Below are positions 10,720 through 22,015 of a DNA stretch of 64,000 nt, in pieces. Within the stretch, counting starts at the first letter, position 1, and each line of letters starts with the position of its first letter. Source of the stretch: Zygnema cylindricum (Eukaryota; Streptophyta; Zygnematophyceae; Zygnematales; Zygnemataceae); NCBI GenBank assembly GCA_037447655.1, contig JBBHKE010001308.1, positions 64,001-128,000 of the forward strand. Direction: 5' to 3'. The notes beneath the pieces were generated by a model. That model worked only from the letters and a program-made list of their open reading frames with translations, ran no database searches and was not told where the DNA came from. The translations under genes and the position numbers were made by a program.

Positions 10720-11430
10720 GTTTATGCCCCCTCCCTCTACCTCTCTCTCTCCCTCTCAATCTATCTCCATTCCCTCTCCCTTTCCCTCTCCCTCCCCACT
10801 TCCTCTCCCTCTTTATTTCCCTCTCCCTTCCCTACTCTCTCACATTCCCTCTCCCTTTCCCTTTCCTTTTCTTTCTCACCCTCTCGCAATGCCGCACTAT
10901 CTCCCTTCCCCTATTCCTCTCCCTCTCCCCACTCCCTCGATCTATCGCTTTCTCTCCCTTCCCCTTTCCTTCTCCCTTCCACACTCTCTCTACCTCTCCC
11001 TCTCCCTTTCCCTCTCCCTCTCCTTCTCGTCCTCTTCATATGCCGCATTATCTCCCTCCCACTCTCTTTTTCCCTCTTCCCCTCTTTCGATCTCCCTCTA
11101 TCTCTCCCTCTCCCTGTCCCTCTCCCTTCCCCTCTCCCTCTCCCTCTCACCCTCTCAATTTGTCGCACTCTCATCCTTTACCTCATACTCTCCCTCTCCC
11201 TCACCCTTTCACGCTGCCACCTCTCCCACTTTCTCATCCTCTCCCTTTCACTCTCCCTCCCCTGTTCAAATTGTCGTACTCTTTAACCCTCGATCTCCTT
11301 CTTCCTCTCCCCTTTCTTTTTCCCTACACTCAACATCATGTGGTTTCTCCTTCCCTATCACCCTCTCCCATTCTACTGCCTTTTCTCCCACTCCCATTTA
11401 CTCCCCCATTAAAATTACACATAAATGTCA
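10720..11430. repeat. 700-bp polypyrimidine (CTCTCC)n tract
   Basis: Almost pure C/T on the plus strand with the drifting unit CTCTCC(CT), broken by a few AT-containing words such as CAATGCCGCA that recur about every 140-180 bp. Long open frames in all plus phases (Ser/Pro/Leu only) are composition artefacts. Confidence 0.9.
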
Positions 11431-12045
11431 CTAATATATTTAACTAACTCCATTGTTGTGTTTTTTTCTTTGTTGTAGGCACGGGATTTCATCCAGTGAG
11501 TTGATTGTCATGGAGGAACAAATGCACGGATTGTGGGAATGTCATGGAGTTTTCTTTACTCTATTTAATATTAGTACTTCCAAGCACATTTTTACATGAG
11601 TTAGAGAAGGTTATTAGAATATCATTTGTTACAAAGGATAATTTTTATGGCGACGTACATTTCGTTCATGTAGACTACTATTTTATTTAAGTTTAAAAAA
11701 TAGGTTAGTTGTACCTATTGTAGTTTTTTTTACTGTGAACCTCTTTTTTATTCTTAGGCGAAAAGGATTGAATTCATTTCCAAGTGTATTATTGTAATAT
11801 TTTTATAATTGTAATTCGTCTTGATGTTGTTGCAATGACGGGTGCTGTGATTTTAATTCTCCATGTTTTGTAAATGTTAAGCGATACATTTGATAAAGTG
11901 CGTGGGCATTGTTAACTTTTTTGGTTGTCAAACATGTTATTGTTCTTTCTCACTCTTTTTTTTTTTAGCAGTCACTATTTTTATTTTATTATTTATTTTA
12001 TCTCTGTCAATCTCCCTTTTTTTTCTGTCTCTCTCTCCCTTATGG
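11431..12045. other. AT-rich stretch without a recognisable gene
   Basis: Intergenic DNA inside the large element. The only feature is a short open frame at 11,505-11,690 with no domain. It leads into the tandem repeat block at 12,046. Confidence 0.4.
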
Positions 12046-12630
12046 TCTCCCTTATGGTACTCAGTGCCGAGATTGTCTCGTCGCTGAATAATATGTTTTT
12101 CTATCCTGCCAGTCAACGACGAGAATTTCTCGGTGCCGAATGGCATGTATCATTTTTCACCATTCAGCACCGACACTGTGTCAAAACATGTTCTTATGGT
12201 ACTCAGCGACGAGAATGTCTCGTCGCTGAATGACATGTATTTATTATCTTGCCAGTGAACGACGAGAATTTCTCGGTGCTGAATGGGATGTTTCATTTTT
12301 CACCATTCAGCACCAACACTGTGTCAAAACAAGGTCTTATGGTACCCAGCGACGAGATTGTCTCGTCGTTGAATGGTATATTTTTCTATCCGGCAAGTCA
12401 ACGACGAGAATTTCTCGGTGCTTAATGGCATGTATCATTTTTCACCATTCAGCACCGACAGCGTGTCAAAACAAGGTCTTATGGTACTCAGCGACGACAC
12501 TGTCTCGTCGCTGAATGGTATATTTTTCTATCTTGCCAGTCAACAACGAGAATTTCTGGGTGTGGAATGGCATTTTTCATTTTTAACCATTCAGCACCTA
12601 CACTATGTCAACACAACACTATCCGTCCCT
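12046..12630. repeat. 142-bp tandem repeat, about four copies, each with a palindrome
   Basis: The unit start CAG(C)GACGAGA recurs at about 12,061, 12,203, 12,346 and 12,488, a period of 142-143 bp. Each unit holds the inverted repeat AGCGACGAGA...TCTCGTCGCT with a 3- to 4-base centre, a second arm GACGAGAATTTCTCG, and the common tail TTTTTCACCATTCAGCACC. There is no open frame conserved between units. Confidence 0.85.
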
Positions 12631-12842
12631 CTAGTTTTCATATTCTCCGACTTGTGTTTTTATGTTTCACATTTTTTTTTAACATCTTTAAAATCTAGCT
12701 TCAAGGTTCTCCCTTTTCCTATCTGTCTCTATCCCATTCTTTCTTTATTTTTCTGTCCTTTTCTCTCATATGGTCTCTCTACTTCATATGACTGTCTGTC
12801 TTATCCTTCTTGTCTTTATGTCATACTATAATTTCTGCCATC

Positions 12843-12985
12843 CACCGACGATGCTGTATTGTCGCTGAATGGTATATTTCACATTCGGCCAATGGACGAC
12901 CACAATGTGTCGTCGCGGAATGGTATATTTCACATTCGGCCAATGGTTGACCACAATGTGTCGTCGCTGAATGGGAGCACGATAC
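12843..12985. repeat. 60-bp tandem repeat, two to three copies
   Basis: The unit GTCGTCGC(T/G)GAATGG-TATATTTCACATTCGGCCAATGG is repeated at 12,855, 12,913 and (partly) 12,960. It shares the GTCGCTGAATGG word with the 142-bp repeats, so the two arrays probably derive from one subterminal repeat family. It lies downstream of the transposase stop. Confidence 0.75.
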
Positions 12986-13262
12986 TCGAAACATAGATAC
13001 AAATTTACAACGTCACTACGAATACATTTCATCCATTTTTTTGGCCATTCAGGTATCATAAACAATATGGAAACAAAAAAATGAAAGAGGGATATAAAAT
13101 ATTCAACGTCAAAAAAAAAATACAATGTATATTGCATACTGCAGTAAGAGAAAAGTAAATGTATAAACCTATAAAAAAAAACTCAAAAAAAAAAAAAAAA
13201 ATCCATACTATTAGTAAAATGTTATGCAAACGGCCCATTATCCATTATACCGCCACTCCTAA

Positions 13263-13952
13263 TTAAACCACCTCTCTAAAAAGTGCCTCATAATCACTGT
13301 ATTCCTCTAAGTCTTCATCATGACTGGCTTCATCATCTTGAATGTCGGCCTCTCGAAGGAGTTGGAGTAAATCTCGTGCAGGAGCCTCGTCGCCATCAAA
13401 ATAATTTCGCCATTTCCTTATTATGACATGCAACTCTGGAGTAAGCATGCTCTCCTCCCATTTGCCATCTTTTACTGACAATCCACATCGGATCATTGTT
13501 TTTCGTGCATATCCCATGCCATTTTTGTCCTTCATTTCGTTCACCTCTCGTATCAAATCGCGTGCCAACTTTAAGAAAAAGGCTTTACCCGGTCCAACTA
13601 ACTTACCACACCATTTTTGGCCCCTAGGTAAGGACCACTTGTTGCTCTCTACCCCCTTCATCTTACAATTTTCCCATTTTCTTGACCACACCTCTTTGAT
13701 TTTAGAAATTACAAATGAATCAGCAGGTTGCACTAAATGCGTTGCACACGGAGGAAAATATTGGAGCGTTGTTTTCTTTGCGCGTAAAGCGGTGTTTAAT
13801 TCCTCGGACATATTGTTACCCGCCACAATTGTCCACAAATATAATCTTTTCACGCCCATCACGATCTCCTTGGTATGACCTCGGTTCGGCAATCCATTGT
13901 GAAAAGACCGTCTTGTTGTTCCAACCTTTCGGCGCGGTACGATAACAAACTC
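13263..13952 (-). pseudogene. pogo-like transposase, exon 4 (DDE catalytic core, C-terminal part)
   Basis: Begins at a splice acceptor TTTTGTAG at 13,953-13,960 and encodes RTAPKGWNNKTVFSQWIAEP, then IIFVDNCGG, the block carrying the second catalytic Asp. A frameshift at about 13,820 breaks the frame right there. The shifted frame continues NNMSEELNTALRAK, YFPPCATHLVQPADSF (the PP.T..QP.D signature of DDE_1 pogo/Tc5 transposases), and then an acidic tail to the stop at 13,263. Transposases of this type cut and rejoin transposon ends. The frameshift in the active-site motif makes this copy inactive unless it is a sequencing error. Confidence 0.8.
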
Positions 13953-14143
13953 CTACAAAAGAGAGTGGGAAAAGATATTGAGTGACAAAGGGAGATAGAG
14001 GGCGATAAGTATATGGGGAGAAATCAATATAAACAACATATCACCCCATATTTAATATTTTGGGTGTGGAGTAGAAGAGAAAATAAGTTAGACAATAGCG
14101 TCAATATTTACAAGGAAAAAAACACAAATGGAAAGAAAAACAC

Positions 14144-14387
14144 CTGGTATGTCATCGTGGATGCCCTTGATCGGGTAACTACGGAGCTTGTTGGCGAAGA
14201 TTAACATAGGAGATTCAATTCGGGCGTTCACTCCGACCGTGAGTCGAACCATCAAAGTCATCGACTCTCCACTTCCAGCAACATCCGCGTATTTGACCAC
14301 CTCGTCCCCGCGAAAACCCAACGTTATCCATATTTACAATCATGTGGGTCTCGTCCATGTTTTCGACTAGATCCTCGTTGTAGCGAC
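14144..14387 (-). pseudogene. pogo-like transposase, exon 3 (first catalytic Asp)
   Basis: The acceptor ATTATAG precedes 14,387 and the donor GTGTTTTT follows 14,144; the 191-bp intron 13,953-14,143 then joins exon 4 in phase (...DDIPG|VCYRT...). It encodes DLVENMDETHMIVNMDN with the first DDE acidic residue, then after a small out-of-frame deletion near 14,325 LGFRGDEVVKYADVAGSGE and PMLIFANKLRSYPI. This order is that of pogo-like DDE_1 domains. Confidence 0.8.
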
Positions 14388-14570
14388 CTATAATGACAAT
14401 AACACATAAAATTGTAAGAAAAACACAACACAGAAAAGTATGATAGTCGAAGCAAGTACTTTCATTAGCTTATTTGCATTTATATCCCTAGAAAAAAAAT
14501 TATAAAATAATATATGTAACATATATTACATCATATAGCAATGAGTTGTACAAATGTTCAAAAAACTTAC

Positions 14571-15050
14571 CCGATAAAAATCCTCTTTTTAATTCGCCCA
14601 TGTGATATGCTACTGTTTTTTCAATGTATTCTTCCTTCTCCGGGCTTAATTGTAACTTTCCTTTTTGAGCCCTCGTCACAATACTGGGTTTTTCGCAAAA
14701 CCGTTGAGTCCATCGTTTTGTCATTTTCATTTTTATCTCGTTACCCTTTTTGTCGATGAATATTTCCCTATTCTCCTCCTTCATACGTTTAATTATATGA
14801 GCTGCCATGATCCCTACAATGGTTTGCGATATTTTCATACCCGCCTTCTTAAAGCGGTAAAACTCCTCCACCAACTCCGAGTGCACTACTGTGACCCATG
14901 GAAATTCCTTCCTCCCCCTACCCGGCAGTGCCTTTGTCACCACCACACTTCTTTTTCCAAATGTCGCAGATGACAAAGTATGTTTCGTCGCTCGTATGTC
15001 TCTGAATGTCGCAACCCGGTCGTTCCACCACCGACTTGCTTTTTGGTATT
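14571..15050 (-). CDS. pogo-like transposase, exon 2 (DNA-binding HTH region)
   Basis: Open from the acceptor TTCGTTGCAG (AG at 15,051-15,052) to the donor GTAAGT at 14,570. It encodes YQKASRWWNDRVATFRDI, GRGRKEFPWVTVVHSELVEE, and MTKRWTQRFCEK followed by LQLSPEKEEYIEKT, resembling the CENP-B/Tc5-type helix-turn-helix before a pogo DDE core. Exon 2 joins exon 3 in phase across 14,388-14,570. Two upstream exons (25,514 and 15,310) both end in the phase this exon needs. Confidence 0.75.
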
Positions 15051-15309
15051 CTGCAACGAAAGGAAAAGAAAAAAAAACCAAAAAAAAAAAAGTCAGTCCT
15101 AATTCATATAAAAAATTTTATATATATCATAAAAAAATTAGTTCAACGATGATTTGCAGTCGTCGCTAAATTCAGCGACCAATGTTGGTCGTGGCTGGTT
15201 TAAGTATCTGGAGCCATATCAAGATTCAGCGACGACATTAAACAAGTATGTGAGTGGGTGAAACGTGGGAAGTGATAACGTGGAGTAAGAGTAAGTAAAA
15301 AAAACATAC

Positions 15310-15680
15310 CAATTACCGTTTTTTTTTTCGACAATGTCCGTGTGAGCCTCATCAATTGCTCTCGATCCCCTCTTATTTGTTCTTGTTGAGCCGCTGCTTG
15401 TTGAGTTAGTGCGGCAATTATTAAAGGCAAAACCTCTCCTCTCGCTGGTGACGGTGGCCTAATTGGTGGCGGAACCCTTTGTATTTCCCATAGGCGAGAG
15501 CGTGGCACTCTGACATTGCGACATTTTTGCAATATCATCGTACGAGCATCTCGGAGAGCAAGTACCTCGGGAGTTACTCGACAATATTTTAGGATGTTGT
15601 ATAACCGGGGATCCCACAGATGATGATGACGTAGCAACTCCGGGACATTCACCCGAATACTGCAATTCTGTGTCGTCCAT
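15310..15680 (-). pseudogene. Unknown protein, 3' exon with glutamine-rich coil, cut by copia insertion
   Basis: An open frame reading ELLRHHHLWDPRLYNILKYC, EVLALRDARTMILQKCR, then QQAAAQQEQIRGDREQLMRL, which looks like a short coiled coil. It ends at a good donor G|GTATGT (15,309) whose phase fits exon 2 of the transposase. If it is not spliced, the frame stops at 15,200. Its 5' edge is the copia LTR at 15,681; the matching upstream part is at 22,955-23,612. I do not recognise the family. A second overlapping frame (15,459-15,680) is probably a shadow. Confidence 0.55.
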
Positions 15681-16698
15681 TGGACCACAGAATACAAGAA
15701 GCCTCTAGATACTATTCAACTAACCCACTTCAAGCCACAACCACTGCTGTCCAGGTAGGCAAAATGAAAGTTTGACTGCACCCCTATACAGCTTGGACTC
15801 CCCTGATTCCGTAGCAAAAAGATTCACTGAAAACAGCCAACCAGCCTATAAGTTATGAGACAGTAAAAATGCCAATTTGTACAAAATCTCAAAGAGAGAG
15901 GTGACTACCTACCAAAATTTTCTAAGTCCTGATTCCCTCTAATAACTTCTATCTACTGAAGTACGGACCAATCAGATTACTGTACCGTACCAAAAAGAAC
16001 TACTGCCGGTGTACCTTTTGTACGGCCTATGTACGACAAGGCTATTAAGCGGACGCGTGTCTGCTTTTCACTCGTTCATACATTCCTTGGAATTCCAATG
16101 ACCGAATGTCATCTCTTAACGTGGCTCTAGGTCATGCCACGTCACAAACGCCAAACCGACCACTCCGAGAGTTTGGCGATGATGTGCACCGTTAGATTTG
16201 CAGCGAGACGCAATCTTAGCCGTTATAAATACTTGCGCGATATTTTTTTCGCTGTTAAAACAAAATGCGTGGTATTCGTTTTGAAAAAGTGTCGTACTTC
16301 TTACTTTCATAAAACTATATCTATGCAAGCCGTATACAATTTTAGTTAAATAAATTTGTTCCTCTTTAAAGATATATATATATCTATCACATACTATAGC
16401 ATTTAGCATAGGTCCTAGTCTTATAGGATAAAGCTAACCGCTATCGGCCAACTTGACGATTCGAAGGTACCGGGATCAAATCCCGGGTCCGTCAGGTATA
16501 TTTTTAGTAGCCTACTAAAAATAACTGCCTATTGAACTAAGGCAGCCATGAATCAACCACCCTCTCTATCCTTCAGTGACTACAACAAGTATGGGGGCTA
16601 AAGAGAGGAGGTGGAGGCAGGTTGTCAGTCCTTTTTCTTTTCTTTTATATTAACCTATTAAACCTAGAAAATACTCTATAAATCTTTTATTTTTAACA
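15681..16698 (-). mobile_element. Copia element A: 3' LTR (1,018 bp)
   Basis: On the plus strand it runs TGGACCACAG ... TTTTTAACA, giving TG...CA ends. The inner end abuts the polypurine tract of the minus-strand element. It aligns with 22,083-22,954 along its length except for about 150 bp. It contains GTACGG-rich U3/R sequence and, antisense, the tRNA-like hairpin at 16,472-16,492. The host base order on the far side (GTCCA) nearly matches that beyond the other LTR (GTCCT). Confidence 0.85.
16465..16500 (+). other. T-arm-like hairpin with B-box in LTR A
   Basis: CCGGGATCAAATCCCGG forms a perfect 5-bp stem around a 7-base loop. GGATCAAATCC differs by one base from the tRNA B-box GGTTCAAATCC. 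It is conserved, more degenerate, at 1,110-1,125 and on the other strand at 57,228-57,250. It reads antisense to the LTR. Confidence 0.5.
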
Positions 16699-16712
16699 CT
16701 CCCCTTATTTTC
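16699..16712 (-). other. Polypurine tract of copia element A
   Basis: The minus-strand AAATAAGGGGAG is immediately followed by the LTR start TGTTAAAAAT. It primes plus-strand cDNA synthesis and confirms that the LTR at 15,681-16,698 is the 3' LTR of the minus-strand element. Confidence 0.8.
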
Positions 16713-16719
16713 TAGTCTA

Positions 16720-17632
16720 ATATTATTTTTTCTTTCAACCCGCATTTTTCTTGACAATATTTTAATTTAGGAGAGGGCACAGGTTTGGTCATCATGTCAG
16801 CCACCATTTCTTCATCAGGTCTATACACAAGATTTAAAATTTTATTTTCAACTTTTTCCCTTACAAAGCTTAATCTTATGTCCATATGTTTTGCTTTAAA
16901 ATGTGTTTTGGATTGGCTGCAATTGCGATTGCAGCTTGATTATCGCAAAATATTTCATGCACTCCCTCCCTTCATATATCCTAGTTCTTGCAACAATGAC
17001 TTCACCCACATTAGTTCTTTTACAACAGAAGAAGACGCCATATACTCAGCCTCCATAGTAGACTGAGCAACCACCTTTTGTTGCTTACTGCTCCAACAGC
17101 AAGCACCTTCCCCCACATACAAAACATATCCAGAAGTGCATCTTCTCATAGGTGCATCCCCATAACGGGCATCACTCCAAGTGGTGATATCAGTGTGCTC
17201 CCCTCCCAAATGCAACCATAATTCTCTAGTTCGAACCACATATCTCATGACTCTCTTGGCTGCCTCCCTGTCTCTCTTTCTAGGATCATTAAGACTCTTA
17301 CGGAGTACTCCAACTGCTGCCGCTATATCCAGCCTGGTACTGTTCATAAAGTAGATCAAACTTCCTACGACCTGTCTATAAGGGATAGTTTTCATAAACT
17401 CTCTCTCCTCTAGACTCATCTGATCGTCTACGATCATCACTTTTCCTTCTACACTCCCATCACTTACTTTTTTCAAGTCCTTAGGAGTGGTAAAACTGTT
17501 AGCATTTTCCATCTGGAATTTCTCAAACATATTACTTATTGCTTCTTTTTGAGTAAGTTTGATAATCTTCTTCCCCCTATCTCTCTCCATTTGGATTCCC
17601 AAAATATATTTTGCCCCCCGTAAATCCTTCAT
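16720..17632 (-). pseudogene. Copia element A: RNase H domain
   Basis: The frame 17,632-16,955 holds LRGAKYILGIQMERDRGKK, YRQVVGSLIYFMNSTRLDIA, WLHLGGEHTDITTWSDARYG (catalytic Asp), STMEAEYMASSSVVKELMWV (catalytic Glu) and then, after a frameshift, FCDNQAAIAIA, VREKVENKILNLVYRPDEE and MVADMMTKPVPSPKLKYC before the polypurine tract. This is a complete copia RNase H apart from the break near 16,955. Confidence 0.85.
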
Positions 17633-17633
17633 A

Positions 17634-18393
17634 TCAAAATCTGCCCCTAAGATCTTTCTTCAGCCTATTGATCTTCTTCAAAGACTTACTCAACACAAGC
17701 AGATCATCCACAGAAATTGCAATAAAAATGACACCATTCTCATCTTCAAACATATAGATAGAATGGTCAGAGATGATCCGGATATATCCCTGATCGGTGA
17801 GAAACTCATCTAGTTTTTTATTCCACTGTCGGGGAGCCTCCTTCAGTCCATATAAGGATTTTATGAGCCTGCAGACTTTGCTCTCTTCTCCTTCTTCCAC
17901 GAACCCCTCGGGTTTCCCTCATGAAAATTTCTTCCTCTAACTCACCATTAAGAAAAGTTGTATTAATGTCCATCTGGTGGATTTCCATGTCTTCTGCTAG
18001 ATCTAGACTGTGGAGAATCCTTACCGAAGGGAACCGAACAACTGGAGCAAAGGTCTCCTCATAGTCAATCCCTTTTTTTTGAGTGAACCCCTTCGCTACC
18101 AATCGAGCCTTATATCTCTCAATGGTATTATCTGGGTTCAGTTTTAGTTTAAATACCCATTTACACCCAATAGGTTTTCTGTCTAGAGGACAATCCGCCA
18201 ATTCCCAAGTATTTGCTTCCATGATAGAAGCCATCTCATCATTTATGGCTCTAATCCATCTTTCTGTCTCTGAACTATTCACTGCCTCCGAGTAAGACTG
18301 AGGCTCATCTGGGTGAGATAGCTTAGTTACCTTATGAGCGACCTGTTTTTTTTGTATCCTTTTTGCTGCTCCTCCTTCCTCCCTCAAACTCAA
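17634..18393 (-). pseudogene. Copia element A: reverse transcriptase
   Basis: RVT_2 blocks in order: EMASIMEANTWELADCPLDR, GCKWVFKLKLNPD, RLVAKGFTQKKGIDYEETFA, MEIHQMDINTTFLNGELEEE. A one-base frameshift at about 17,920 follows, then SLYGLKEAPRQWNKKLDEF and the active site read as AISVDDLL (normally YVDD; here Ser replaces Tyr). The domain is otherwise full length. The frameshift and altered active site indicate an inactive copy. Confidence 0.85.
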
Positions 18394-18535
18394 AAGCTGG
18401 AATGGATGGAAGTCTTGGGTTTCTTCTCACTATCTCATCGGCTCCCCTATCCATGGAGGTCGGTTTTGGTCCCACTTCTTCTATGTCCTCGAAGTTTATA
18501 AGAGTATGTGAGGTTTCCGGTGAGTCTCCTGTATC

Positions 18536-20088
18536 TCATATCTCCCTTGAATGTGCAATCACGGTTTCACTCATGTCCCTTTCGGGAACGACCGAGTTCT
18601 CCTCACTGTCGAACTCAAATCTGATTCTTATCTTCTTTTTATATTTGAAGGGGTCAAATGACTTCCCTTCATCCATGACAACTAAGTGTTTGACCAGAAT
18701 TATAACTTTCTTTGCTAAGTCATAGATTCTATATCCCTTAACATCCTCATCATATCCCACAAAGTATCCAGGTTTTCCCTTAGCATCTAGTTTCCAGTTT
18801 TTCCTATCCGTGTAAAGACTGTAAACTTGGCTACCGAATACTTTAAGGTGTGAGATATCTGGTTTCCTTCCAACCCATCTCTCATAAGGTGTTACTCCCT
18901 TTATAGTTGAGGTAAGGACTCTATTCTCAATGTAGTTGGCACAATTCATTCCTTCAACCCAAAATCTCTTTCCTATTTTCTTGTCTGCCAACAAACTGCA
19001 TGCACTATCTCCTAGTGTTCGATTCAACCTCTCAGCTACCCCATTTTGTTTTCCGGGTTATATGGTACAATTTTTTGGTGCTGCACTCCCTCATCTCTCA
19101 GATATTCCTCAAACTGGTTAGAGGTATATTTCCCCCCATTATCACTCCTTATCCTCTTAATGGGGGTTTCATGCAACTTCTCACTCCAGGCTTTATATTT
19201 CTTTGAAATAAGTTGACGCTTCAGACTTTGTTTTCAATAAGTAGAATCTAGAGTATCTAGACCACTCATAGGTTATTGTCATCATAAACCTCTTTCCTCC
19301 AACCGAAGGAACTGTTGTTGGTCCCCAAATATCTGTGTTGACCAAGTCTAACACTTTCTCACCTCTATATGTGGCGGCTTTTGGAAAGGGAAGTCTGTGA
19401 GCCTTACCTTGAGCACAACCACTACAATCATCCATTATTTCATTATCCCCAAACTGAATGCCATCTACTACCCCAAGCTTTTTCATTTCCCTTAACCTAT
19501 CAAAATGCACATGCCCCAAACGCTTATGCCAAATCATCACCTTAGGAACACCAACATAGTAAGCATTCTTCTTTTCATTACTCGGCTAAATCTTAAACAT
19601 TCCTTGGCTACCCTTATCTACCGTGAAGTAAACTTCATCCCCATACTTAACTATAAAGACTCCCTTTCTAGTAAAGGTATCAAACTCTTGTCATCTAGCA
19701 CAGACGTAGACACAAGATTTTTACTTTGCTGAGCAATGTAAAGTACATCTGAGAATGTAAGTATATAAGTCTTACACTCCAATAAGACTTTCAGATCTAC
19801 TAATCCCACTAGATCTGTAGTAACCACTTTTCCATCCCCATACTCTATTTCTACAATAAGGATCTTTCTTAGCTTAGTGAAGAGTTCTTTATCACGACAC
19901 ATATGCATGGATGCACCTGAGTCGATAATCCATCCTTCCTTTGGAGCTTCTCGAATTGCTCCAAGGGCACACTTGTGTCTCCAAGGGATCTCCTTCTCCT
20001 CCAGGCTCTCGTACAGAAGAAGCTCCCCATCCTCCTCAAAGGACTCATCCTCGGTTTCTCCTGTCACTTTAGTAACAACAAGTGCCAT
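18536..20088 (-). pseudogene. Copia element A: protease and integrase
   Basis: The frame 20,088-19,651 has the intact protease motif WIIDSGASMHMC. The frame 19,540-19,193 has the zinc region WHKRLGHVHFDRL...CSGCAQGK and the first catalytic Asp in NTDIWGP. Next comes SDNGGKYTSNQFEEYL (second Asp), then a frameshift near 19,045, and QNGVAERLNRTL (catalytic Glu) running into 19,027-18,536 with YERWVGRKPDISHLKVFGS. All integrase active-site acids can be seen, but on three different frames. Confidence 0.85.
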
Positions 20089-20099
20089 TTACTTCCCTC

Positions 20100-21044
20100 C
20101 AGAAAAACCCCCTACACGGTTCTCTTGGAGCATGAGCTCCGACAGCTTGACACAATCTGCGATGAAGTGTCCCGGCTTTTTGCAAAAATGACAAAGACCC
20201 TTTGGGGGCCTCGGCCCCCCAGAATGATCTCTTTCCCCTTTGTAAGGTTTCTTCAAGTCCTTCCCCCATTAGTCCCCTCCTGTTGCTAGAGCTTGAATGC
20301 TCTTCCCTCCTCACCTAATCTCCATTGTGTTTTCTTGCAGAAGTATCATCCTAACCACTGTGTTTCATTTCCATAAACTATCAGGCATTTCCTGTACTCG
20401 ATACACTATGTTCTCGACCTCATCTGGTAACTTCATGATAAGAGTGTTAACTTTCATTTTCATTGTACCTGTCCACCCGGCACTTTCCATCTCCATATAC
20501 AAACAAGAAAGATCATTACAGTAATCTAACATCTTTCCTCCTTTGTAAGTGTAACTCACTAGCTTTTGCTCAGCCAACTAGAGTTCTTGAATTGTTCCAG
20601 CTCTATAAATCTGCACCAAACTCACTCACAACTCCTCGGCCTTATAAATGTGAAGATGAGGAGTGGCCAAAGCTTGAGTGAGGTGCCTGAGGATAAATTT
20701 CTTGGCAGCCATGTTTACATCCTCCCACATTTGAGTATTGTTCTCCACGGTCTTCATGGTCGCCGCTCCCGGTACTGTGACAATAGGAGTGAGGGGTGTC
20801 TCCTTCCCTTTCCCTTTTTCGGACACAGTGTTGTCCCCATCATCTGCCTCCTCCGCTAAGGCAGCCGTTGCTGGAGGAAATCTTACTCCTCCATATCCTG
20901 GTGGAGTTCGCGAAGATGGACGTTTCACTTGTCCACTAACGATACCCGAGTATGGTTTTTCCCACAATGCTCCCATTATCATGGCTTCCCAATAGATGAA
21001 CCCATATCTATTGAAGGTGGGTACCCTAGAGGGTGGGCCCATAA
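20100..21044 (-). pseudogene. Copia element A: gag, N-terminus missing
   Basis: Opens in mid-protein with QVMGPPSRVPTFNRYG, the conserved motif that follows the short N-terminus in this lineage, then MWEDVNMAAKKFILRHLTQA, LVSYTYKGGKMLDYCNDL and a CCHC knuckle CHFCKKPGHFIADC at 20,194-20,153. The missing first 20 or so codons appear to be those at 22,016-22,082 in the opposite orientation, which points to an inversion of 21,045-22,082. Confidence 0.8.
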
Positions 21045-21310
21045 CTTGTAATTATGTGTCCTCTGTTGTTTTGGAAACCTTGAGTTCTCTCTATATCTTG
21101 CTGCTATGCTGCCATGCTGCGCTAAGTCTGACATCGCAGCTAGAAACCTTGAGCACTCTACACTTGTTGTTGTGTTGCTATGCTGCTCTGATGTGACATC
21201 GCAGCTGCGCTACTCTAATATCACAGCTGCGCTGACATATCATAGCAGTCATAGCAGTTATAGCAGTCGTAGCAGAGTCATAGCAGCTATAGCAGTCTGC
21301 GCAGGAAAGG
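21045..21310 (+). other. Copia pre-LTR tail with GCTGCTATGCTGCC repeats and polypurine tract
   Basis: Rich in GCTGCTATGCTGCCATGCTG, GACATCGCAGC and CATAGCAGTTATAGCAG repeats, like the segment between pol and LTR in the 39-49 kb array (44,054-44,234). It ends in GCGCAGGAAAGG next to an LTR start. It is oriented opposite to the surrounding element A. Confidence 0.65.
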
Positions 21311-21955
21311 TGTTCTGAATTTAAGTCAGTTTGTGTGAAGGTAAATTAACGAGGACATGATTTAGTGAGTATGTAAACTCGAAAGGGAGTTCACAGATTT
21401 GGTGCATTCCAAGCACACGTGTCGGTCCGTGAGAAAGTCAAGTTTGGTTGTTCTAGAAGAAAAGGTACAGTTACATTTGAGGACCAAAGTTACACGTGGA
21501 GGTTCATCTTCGGTGATGAAAGAATACGTGGAAAGCGGACGGAGTCCGCCATCATTTTTGGAAGAGAAGTATTGACTGTACCCTCATTTCAGCGGACAAA
21601 CTTTAACCGCGTACTATTTCATTTCTAGTTGTTGTCTGATTGTGGAAATAATTATGTGCATTCAACGGTGGGATTTTGTTAATGAAGAGTAGTGTACCAA
21701 TCGACCACGCTAGTTGTAGTACAGTGTGATCAACCGTAGGCTCACTTGTATATATAGGACTTAGATTACTTTAGGAAAAGTAGGATTGTTGAGTAGGAAA
21801 AACTGCGAAGGAGTTTTTCGGTGTGTTTTGAATTATAAGATCATTCTGATCTTTGGGCAGAACTTTGTGAAATTCAGCATGTGATTTCTTTGGTGTATAT
21901 TTTATATTGTGGCAAATTTGCAGACCTAGGGTGTGTTGGTTTGCTTGGGGCTTCA
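21311..21955 (+). mobile_element. LTR inside copia element A, opposite orientation (645 bp)
   Basis: Starts TGTTCTGAATTTAAG after a purine-rich tract and ends about CTTCA at 21,955. Eight bases later GTTGGTTGTTTGTGGG resembles the primer-site region after the 3,309-4,310 LTR. A TATA-like TATATATAGG is at 21,750. Internal tail lies to its left and gag start to its right, so one LTR is shared between a 3' end and a 5' end, as in a tandem array. Confidence 0.65.
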
Positions 21956-22015
21956 TTGTGAAGTTGGTTGTTTGTGGGATTTCGTGAGAGTTTCCTCTTT
22001 GCACAATTGATTATC

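Noticed and set aside
10708-11447. Long Ser/Pro/Leu open frames in all plus phases
   Set aside because: They arise from (CTCTCC)n composition, which lacks stop codons; no start context, domain or conservation.
12046-12630. CRISPR-like array
   Set aside because: 142-bp units are similar over their whole length rather than short repeats with unique spacers, and the DNA is eukaryotic.
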